The notes under the pieces were generated by a model, which made no database searches, was not told where the DNA came from, and was given only the letters and a program-made list of their open reading frames with translations. DNA of 13,954 nt from Porticoccaceae bacterium (GTDB taxonomy: Bacteria > Pseudomonadota > Gammaproteobacteria > Pseudomonadales > Porticoccaceae): positions 1-13,954 of the forward strand of contig JASLVT010000012.1 of the NCBI GenBank assembly GCA_030741175.1, written 5' to 3'. Of the stretch, positions 6,715 to 13,954 are shown one piece after another (the stretch's first letter is position 1; the number at the start of each line of letters is the position of its first letter). The translations under genes and the position numbers were made by a program.

Positions 6715-8013
6715 ATGAATCAACAAACGGATGGGGCACCAACAAGGGCAATAGGGCTTTTGCTTTTCCTACTACTGCTCAATATTCTCAATATGGTCGA
6801 TCGAACGCTTATTACCAGTTTTGGTACGGCGATTATTAATGACCTCAATTTAAGTGACTCCCAGTTTGGCATGCTCACTGGTCCCATCTTTGTGTTCTTC
6901 TACTCGATTATGGGCCTATTTATGGGAGCTCTGGCTGATCGGGTGCATCGTCCGCGATTGATTGCTGCTGGATTAATGCTGTGGAGTTTGCTTACAGCAG
7001 TTTCCGGTGTAACCAAGAATTTTGTGCAAATAGGTATCGCCCGATTATTTATTGGTGTGGGTGAGTCGGCCATGGCGCCATCGGCAATTTCAATGATTGC
7101 GGATCTTTTTCCTAGAGCCAAACGAGGTACAGCGACTGGTATCTATTATCTTGGTGTGCCCCTAGGGGCGGGAGGAGCCTACATTGTGGCTGGCGTATTG
7201 GGGCCCATGATTGGCTGGCGCAATTGCTTTATTGTGTTGGGTGTTTTAGGTATGGCGTTGGCATTGGTGCTGTTATTGCTCAAGGATCCCCAACGTGGTG
7301 CTATGGAGGAGCAGAGCGACATCAAAGATCAGTCAGAAGTTAATCTGATGGATGGTGATTGGAGGGAGGTGGTGACAGATGTGGTGGCCGTAGTGAAGTC
7401 GACGCCAGCGTTACTCTGGACTATGCTCGGTGCGATCTTTCTCCATATACCATTGGGCGCAGGTCAGTTTGCTATTGTGTGGTTAGAGCGGGAGAGAGGT
7501 TTTGGTTTGGGAGAGATCAGCGCCACCTATGGGTTGATCTATATTGTCTTTGGTACTGCGGGCACATTTCTTGGAGGCATTCTAAGCGACTGGTATCAAG
7601 CCAATTTTAAAGGTGGTCGTGTTAGATTCCTCGCCTATCTTATGATTGCTATCACGCCATTGTTGATTTTATTCCGTTTTGTATCGCCATCTTCGGCACT
7701 GTTTTATATCGGCATGGCTGCGGGCATGTTTAGCGTCAGCTCATTTTATGGTCCGGCATTTTCAACCGTTCAGGATCTTACGCCAGTGAGACTGCGCGGC
7801 GTGATGACAGGGCTATTGTTGGTGGCCTGTAATCTGCTCGGTTTGGGAATAGGAGCATTGATGACGGGAGTGCTCAGCGATGTGTTTTTTGCTTACGCGG
7901 TTTTTGAACCATTAACTAAAGCGCTATTGTCTGCTGATGTATTGGCGGTTGGGGCGCCAGTCAGTTTTATTATTGCATCGATTTATCTCGAACGATCTAA
8001 GATTGGCGGCTAA
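6715..8013 (+). CDS. MFS transporter, spinster-like
   Basis: This 432-residue integral inner-membrane protein has about 12 hydrophobic segments in two halves, joined by a charged loop at roughly 190-228. TM1 contains LNILNMVDRTLI (22-33), with the Asp-Arg pair seen in spinster-type and related MFS carriers. MFS motif A reads GALADRVHRPRLI (71-83), and GESAMAPSAISMIADLFPRAKRGTA (116-140) is the conserved TM4-loop region of this group. The start is ATG 6715, preceded by AAGGG (6705-6709). An upstream in-frame TTG at 6673 has no ribosome binding site and would add a polar extension. It is a single gene between the SCP2 gene and fadH. Probable substrate: a lipid or steroid-like acid taken up or exported with the pathway (inference). 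Family function does not fix direction or ligand. Confidence 0.85.
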   Translation: MNQQTDGAPTRAIGLLLFLLLLNILNMVDRTLITSFGTAIINDLNLSDSQFGMLTGPIFVFFYSIMGLFMGALADRVHRPRLIAAGLMLWSLLTAVSGVTKNFVQIGIARLFIGVGESAMAPSAISMIADLFPRAKRGTATGIYYLGVPLGAGGAYIVAGVLGPMIGWRNCFIVLGVLGMALALVLLLLKDPQRGAMEEQSDIKDQSEVNLMDGDWREVVTDVVAVVKSTPALLWTMLGAIFLHIPLGAGQFAIVWLERERGFGLGEISATYGLIYIVFGTAGTFLGGILSDWYQANFKGGRVRFLAYLMIAITPLLILFRFVSPSSALFYIGMAAGMFSVSSFYGPAFSTVQDLTPVRLRGVMTGLLLVACNLLGLGIGALMTGVLSDVFFAYAVFEPLTKALLSADVLAVGAPVSFIIASIYLERSKIGG

Positions 8014-8075
8014 TTCTCAGCGACTCAAGGCTCGCCCCAGATTTCAATGCGCAACTAAATATGATCCACAACTGC

Positions 8076-10197
<2,122 letters not shown>

Positions 10198-10383
10198 GTC
10201 GAAAACTTTTGTTTGTTCTGGTGAATAGTGGCTGTATTTGGTCCGTTATGTATTAGCGCTGCTCAAACTGGTTGGCAGTTATACGCGTAATCAGCAGGTA
10301 TGACTGTTGAGTCGCAATAAACTCACCACATTTTTGAGAGATAGCCTACACAGGCTGTATCCTAACGGACACAAAAAGATATT

Positions 10384-10412
10384 TTATTTTGGCATATAAA
10401 ATGCCATAATAA
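10384..10412. promoter_or_regulatory. 29-bp dyad, candidate operator
   Basis: TTATTTTGGCAT (10384-10395) and ATGCCATAATAA (10401-10412) are inverted copies over 12 bases with one mismatch, around ATAAA. The core TGGCAT-N5-ATGCCA is perfect. The site also contains TATAAA and CATAAT, which could be -10 elements, so a bound regulator would block or position RNA polymerase. The size fits a dimeric repressor of the TetR or similar type (inference). Confidence 0.55.
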
Positions 10413-10439
10413 TTCTAGTTTCAATCAGTTTCAGTAGGG

Positions 10440-10472
10440 GCAGACGGCTATTGGTTTTCGTCTGCATTTTTT
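10440..10472 (+). terminator. Terminator-like hairpin abutting the ACAD ribosome binding site
   Basis: GCAGACG (10440-10446) pairs perfectly with CGTCTGC (10459-10465) around a 12-base loop, followed by A and six T (10467-10472). AGGAG (10473-10477) follows the T-run directly. As a terminator it would end upstream transcripts just before the ribosome binding site of the gene at 10487, so it may act as a leader attenuator rather than a simple end of fadH. Confidence 0.65.
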
Positions 10473-10486
10473 AGGAGATTAGGTTA

Positions 10487-11671
10487 GTGGATATTAAATT
10501 TTCAGCAGACGATCTCGCGTTCCGCGATGAAGTGCGTGAGTTTTTTGCAACAGAGTATGATGCCGATGCGGCACAGCAGGCAAGCGGTGACAGTGGTGAG
10601 GCCTACAAAGCGTCCGTTATTGCATGGCAGAAAAAACTGCATGCCAAAGGATGGATTGCCCCGGGTTGGCCTGTTGAATACGGTGGTACCGATTGGACGC
10701 CGACGCAAAAGTTTATTTATGAGACTGAGCGCGGTTTGGCTGGTATTCCCGATGTTATCCCGTTTGGTTTGAAGATGGTTGCACCGGTAATCTACACCTT
10801 CGGCAACGAGGAGCAGAAGGCTAGATTCTTACCCCGTATCTTAGAAAGTGAGGACTGGTGGTGTCAGGGTTATTCCGAGCCCGGCGCCGGCTCCGATTTG
10901 GCTTCTTTAAATACTACAGCTGATTACGCCGGCGACCATTATATTGTAAATGGCCGCAAAATCTGGACGACCTATGCGCAGTATGCCGACTGGATTTTCT
11001 GTTTGGTTCGCACCAGTAAAGGTATGCGCAAACAAGAGGGAATCAGTTTTTTACTGATCGATATGAAAACCCCGGGTATTACAGTAAAGCCGATCGTTAC
11101 CATCGACGGCAATCACAGCCTTAATGAAGTGTTGTTCGAAGATGTGGCGGTGCCCACCGAAAATTTGATTGGTGAGCAGGATAAAGGTTGGACCTATGCT
11201 AAGGCACTGTTGGCTCATGAGCGCACTGGTATGGCCGAGGTCGCTGATTCAACCCGTATGCTAGAAAAACTGAAGCAGCGAGCTAGTGTGGAGGTGAATG
11301 GCGGTAAAGCGATGATTGACGACCCCATATTCCAAACACGTCTGTCGGATATTGAAATGGAGTTAATGGCGTTGGAGTACACCGAGTTGCGGGTTTTCGC
11401 GTCAATGGCAGCGGGTGGCATGCCGGGGCCAGAGTCCTCTCTATTGAAAATTAAGGGCACCGAAATTACGCAGGCTATCCAAGAGTTGCAGCTGCAGCTG
11501 GCCGCCTATTATGGCGGTGCGCTGCCCGATGATTTGGATTCTCAGCAGTTGGGTCATGATTTTGCTTTCGAGGCCCGAGGAAAATATATGTATGGCCGCG
11601 CTGCAACTATTTATGGCGGCTCAAATGAAGTGCAGCGCAATGTTATTGCCAAGGCAGTGCTAGGTCTCTAA
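10487..11671 (+). CDS. Acyl-CoA dehydrogenase, alpha (catalytic) subunit of the second heteromeric pair
   Basis: This 394-residue ACAD is paralogous to the gene at 455-1633. Shared landmarks are WCQGYSEPGAGSDLASL (125-141), GRKIWTTYAQYADWIFCLVRT (156-176), and the C-terminal TIYGGSNEVQRNVIAK (374-389). In the last, Gly occupies the MCAD catalytic Glu position and the preceding Tyr is kept; the first pair's alpha subunit has Glu there. The probable base is Glu245 in 'AHER' (helix G). R-x-Q-F-G and Q-x-H-G-G are missing and are supplied by the next gene. Start GTG 10487 lies 9 bases after AGGAG (10473-10477); no nearby ATG fits. It is preceded by a dyad and a terminator-like hairpin, so expression is probably regulated separately from the first pair. 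Confidence 0.9.
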   Translation: MDIKFSADDLAFRDEVREFFATEYDADAAQQASGDSGEAYKASVIAWQKKLHAKGWIAPGWPVEYGGTDWTPTQKFIYETERGLAGIPDVIPFGLKMVAPVIYTFGNEEQKARFLPRILESEDWWCQGYSEPGAGSDLASLNTTADYAGDHYIVNGRKIWTTYAQYADWIFCLVRTSKGMRKQEGISFLLIDMKTPGITVKPIVTIDGNHSLNEVLFEDVAVPTENLIGEQDKGWTYAKALLAHERTGMAEVADSTRMLEKLKQRASVEVNGGKAMIDDPIFQTRLSDIEMELMALEYTELRVFASMAAGGMPGPESSLLKIKGTEITQAIQELQLQLAAYYGGALPDDLDSQQLGHDFAFEARGKYMYGRAATIYGGSNEVQRNVIAKAVLGL

Positions 11672-11721
11672 ACAGGCTCCCCTAGGGTTGAGCGGTTAAA
11701 TTATTGCAGGAGTTATTACAG

Positions 11722-12864
11722 ATGAATTTTGAGTTTACTGAAGAGCAGACGATGATCAAAGACAGTGTGTCGCGTTTTGTTCGCGATGAATATGACTTTG
11801 ATACGCGCCGAGCGATTGTCGATTCCGATGAAGGTATCAGTCGCGAGTTTTGGGCGAAGTTTGCGGAATTGGGGTGGCTATCTGTGCCCTTTGCTGAGGA
11901 ATATGGTGGCTTTGGTGGTACCGTGGAGGATATTGCTGCGGTCATGGAAGAGTTGGGTAAGGGTATTGTGGTTGAGCCCTATGCCTCGACAGTGGTGGTA
12001 TTTGGTGGCTTGTTGTCGGCCTCTGATAACAGCGCGCTAAAATCTGCGGTCATCCCCAGTATTATTGATGGCAGCTGTATGGGATCCCTAGCCTGCGTCG
12101 AAGTACAATCTCGTTTTGAAATGGCTGATGTAGCGACCAGTGCAACGGCAGTTGATGGTGGTTATAAAATCAATGGTGAAAAAACCGTTGTGGCCAACGG
12201 TGGTACTGCCAACAAATTTATTGTCACTGCACGCACCAGCGGCGAACAGTTTGATCACGAAGGTGTGAGTCTGTTTTTAGTTGATGCCTCCGCCCCGGGA
12301 GTAGAGGTTAAAAGCTACAAGATGATGGATGGTCAGAGTGCATCCACGGTTAAATTTAACGATGTACTTGTTGCTGAAGACCAACTACTGAATGCAGCGG
12401 GCAAAGGTATGGATCTTATTGAGCATGTGATGCCACAGATACTGATTGGTCTCAGTGCAGAGGCGTTGGGCATCATGTCGACGCTGAACAGTACCACCGT
12501 AGAGTACACTAAAGTGAGAAAACAGTTTGATACTCCGATCAGTTCGTTTCAGGTGTTACAACACCGTATGGTGGATACCTTTATGGCATGTGAGCAGACG
12601 AAGTCTATGCTCTATCGCGGTCTCTGTCAGGCCGGAGATGAAGACCGCAATACGCTGTTAAAAACCGTGCATGCGTTAAAGGCGATGGTCGCTCGCTATG
12701 GCAAGCTTATAGGTGAGGAGGCGATCCAGATACATGGCGGTATTGGTATGACTGACGAGTTAAATATTGGTCATTATGTGAAGCGTCTAATGATGATTAA
12801 TGTTAGTTTTGGCGATGGTGATTTCCATCAACAGAAATTTAATCAACTCAGTTATAGCGGTTGA
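11722..12864 (+). CDS. Acyl-CoA dehydrogenase, beta (FAD-completing, non-catalytic) subunit of the second pair
   Basis: This 380-residue ACAD is paralogous to the gene at 1655-2794. It carries RKQFDTPISSFQVLQHR (266-282) and IQIHGGIGMTDE (335-346), the interface FAD-binding segments that its upstream partner lacks. No catalytic Glu is present: helix G reads HVMPQILIGL (235-244) and the C-terminal site reads VSFGDGDFH (361-369). The first segment has Asp where most ACADs have Gly (R-K-Q-F-D), a small departure. Start at ATG 11722, with CAGGAG at 11707-11712. An in-frame TTG at 11704 overlaps that ribosome binding site and would add six residues. The gap from the alpha gene is 50 bases and contains a CCCTAGGG palindrome (11680-11687). 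Its stop overlaps the next start. Confidence 0.88.
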   Translation: MNFEFTEEQTMIKDSVSRFVRDEYDFDTRRAIVDSDEGISREFWAKFAELGWLSVPFAEEYGGFGGTVEDIAAVMEELGKGIVVEPYASTVVVFGGLLSASDNSALKSAVIPSIIDGSCMGSLACVEVQSRFEMADVATSATAVDGGYKINGEKTVVANGGTANKFIVTARTSGEQFDHEGVSLFLVDASAPGVEVKSYKMMDGQSASTVKFNDVLVAEDQLLNAAGKGMDLIEHVMPQILIGLSAEALGIMSTLNSTTVEYTKVRKQFDTPISSFQVLQHRMVDTFMACEQTKSMLYRGLCQAGDEDRNTLLKTVHALKAMVARYGKLIGEEAIQIHGGIGMTDELNIGHYVKRLMMINVSFGDGDFHQQKFNQLSYSG

Positions 12865-13954
12865 TTTCCGGACTGCAAATCACACTAGTATTAGCCTGCT
12901 TGCTTGCAGGCTGGCTAGTTTATTTAATCCTGCGCAAGGATCCCCTTGCGCAGTTCGATGCACCTCTCGGTCAACAGTTGTTACTTGATAATAAAGCCGA
13001 TCAAATTGCCTCTGAAAAAGCGTTGGAGCACATCAATCAACGATTGCGCAGTAGTCGGGCCAATAACAGTAATTTATCTCTGCGCCAGCGAGTACCTATT
13101 GTCCGTCAGGTGATGGAGGAGTTTTTTGCTGCTGATGAGAAAAATTGTGTCAGTCATTTCACGCCAGTAAAAGCCGGTAATGTATCTGCGGAATGGGTGG
13201 TTGCGCCAAATGTCGATAGCGCTAGCAATCGGCGGCTTCTGTATATTCACGGCGGTGCATTTTTCGCGGGCAGTCCAAAAAGCCACCGCATTATTACCAG
13301 TAAGTTATCGGAAGTTAGCGGCTGTTCGGTTCTCTCAATTGATTATCGCCTGATGCCAGAGCACAGCAGAATGGCCGGAGTGGAGGACTGTCGTCAGGCT
13401 TATCAATGGTTACTGGATAACGGACCTCAGGGGCCTGAGCCAGCCACGACAGTATTTGTAGCAGGTGATTCGGCGGGGGGTAATCTAACACTGTCATTGT
13501 TAGCTTGGGTAAGGGATACAGGCCAAAGAGCGGCTAATGCTGCAGTGGTATTCTCACCGGTAACAGATTTGCGTATGCAAAGCCCCAGTATCAGAGATAA
13601 TCTTCAATCCGATATCATGCTAAAGCCATTGGCACATCGAATAGCCAAGCTCCCCAGAGTCGTGCTGTCTATCTCAGCGCGATTGTTGGCAAGACATAAT
13701 ACTAAGGACCATGTTGTGTCGCCGTTATTGGGCGATTTGTCGGGTTTGCCAGCAATATTAGTTCTGGCCAGTGAGCATGAAATACTGCGAGACGATGGTC
13801 GTCGTTATGTCAATAAGGCGGTTGCTGCAGGTACAGATGCTACCTTGCTCTGCGGGCAAAACATGCCTCATGTGTGGCCTATTTTCTACCCGCATTTACC
13901 AGAGGCCAGACTGGCCTTTGATCGTATCGAGGCATTCCTTACGCAGCATGCGTA
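12861..13954 (+). CDS. Membrane-anchored alpha/beta hydrolase, HSL (hormone-sensitive lipase) family; cut by window end
   Basis: The frame is open from TTG 12861 to the window end (364 codons, then TA). The TTG overlaps the preceding stop in TTGA, and a stop at 12855 in this frame excludes earlier starts, so coupled translation is likely; no good Shine-Dalgarno is seen. Residues 5-24 form one hydrophobic segment followed by R-K, which suggests an N-terminal membrane anchor. The catalytic domain has the oxyanion motif HGGAFFAGS (130-138), nucleophile Ser204 in GDSAGG, His337 in MPHVWP, and an acid region EHEILRDDG (305-313). In that region Glu307 takes the place of the usual Asp, as in some bacterial HSL branches. 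Such enzymes hydrolyse carboxylic esters or lactones. Here it may release the acid from an ester, or open a lactone, before CoA activation (inference). The last codons read FLTQHA, a plausible C-terminus, so TA may be the start of the stop. Confidence 0.85.
   Translation, partial: MISGLQITLVLACLLAGWLVYLILRKDPLAQFDAPLGQQLLLDNKADQIASEKALEHINQRLRSSRANNSNLSLRQRVPIVRQVMEEFFAADEKNCVSHFTPVKAGNVSAEWVVAPNVDSASNRRLLYIHGGAFFAGSPKSHRIITSKLSEVSGCSVLSIDYRLMPEHSRMAGVEDCRQAYQWLLDNGPQGPEPATTVFVAGDSAGGNLTLSLLAWVRDTGQRAANAAVVFSPVTDLRMQSPSIRDNLQSDIMLKPLAHRIAKLPRVVLSISARLLARHNTKDHVVSPLLGDLSGLPAILVLASEHEILRDDGRRYVNKAVAAGTDATLLCGQNMPHVWPIFYPHLPEARLAFDRIEAFLTQHA

Larger units (their letters stand above)
10198..10486. 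other. Structured intergenic region upstream of the second ACAD pair
   Basis: These 289 bases hold no gene. From left to right: an AACnnGTT-type element at 10263-10276; a small hairpin AGCCT-ACAC-AGGCT at 10343-10356, extendable to 10341-10358; a 29-bp dyad at 10384-10412; and a terminator-like hairpin at 10440-10472 that runs straight into the ribosome binding site. No separate terminator for fadH was seen before the last hairpin. Confidence 0.6.

Noticed and set aside
11704..11721. TTG start adding six residues to the second beta ACAD
   Set aside because: It overlaps the CAGGAG that serves the ATG at 11722.
12888..12899. Lipoprotein signal (Cys13 in VLAC) in the hydrolase
   Set aside because: Leu at -2 is a poor lipobox residue and there are no positive charges before the hydrophobic stretch; a transmembrane anchor followed by R-K fits better.

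Overview
The window looks like a chromosomal lipid-catabolism island from a Gammaproteobacterium, probably a free-living marine one. This is an inference from Shine-Dalgarno-led genes, a base composition just under 50% G+C by eye, a FadH-type dienoyl-CoA reductase and a possible TesB start. No rRNA, tRNA, insertion sequence, CRISPR array or phage gene was seen. Five of the ten near-complete genes are acyl-CoA dehydrogenases (ACADs). The others are an MFE-2-like short-chain dehydrogenase, a zinc-free quinone-oxidoreductase-like MDR protein, a one-domain SCP2 sterol/lipid carrier, a spinster-like MFS transporter, a FadH-type reductase and a membrane-anchored HSL-family alpha/beta hydrolase.

Layout: (1) 1-37, minus: the first 12 codons of a possible TesB-type thioesterase. 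(2) 38-454: a long intergenic region with an inverted repeat and three 12-bp tandem repeats. (3) 455-6052, plus: a five-gene run of ACAD alpha, ACAD beta, ACAD10/11-like ACAD, SDR and MDR. It ends at a bidirectional terminator at 6068-6098. (4) 6116-6415, minus: the SCP2 gene with its own extended -10 promoter. (5) 6715-8013, plus: MFS transporter. (6) 8152-10197, plus: fadH. (7) 10198-10486: a structured intergenic region with a 29-bp dyad and a terminator-like hairpin whose T-run abuts the next ribosome binding site. (8) 10487-13954, plus: a second ACAD alpha/beta pair and the coupled hydrolase, which is cut by the window end after 364 codons, possibly inside its stop codon.

Functional reading (inference): the two adjacent ACAD pairs each split the usual ACAD motifs. 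The first member keeps a Glu in a helix-G 'HER' motif but lacks the R-Q-F and Q-x-H-G-G segments. The second has those segments but no Glu at either known catalytic position. This is the pattern of alpha2beta2 heteromeric ACADs used on bulky CoA thioesters, such as steroid side chains in actinobacteria. Together with the MFE-2-like SDR, the SCP2 carrier, dienoyl-CoA reductase, transporter and esterase, it suggests beta-oxidation of a bulky or branched acyl chain (sterol or bile-acid side chain, isoprenoid or similar) that may enter as an ester. No ring-cleavage gene, CoA ligase, hydratase or thiolase is present, so the substrate cannot be fixed from this window.
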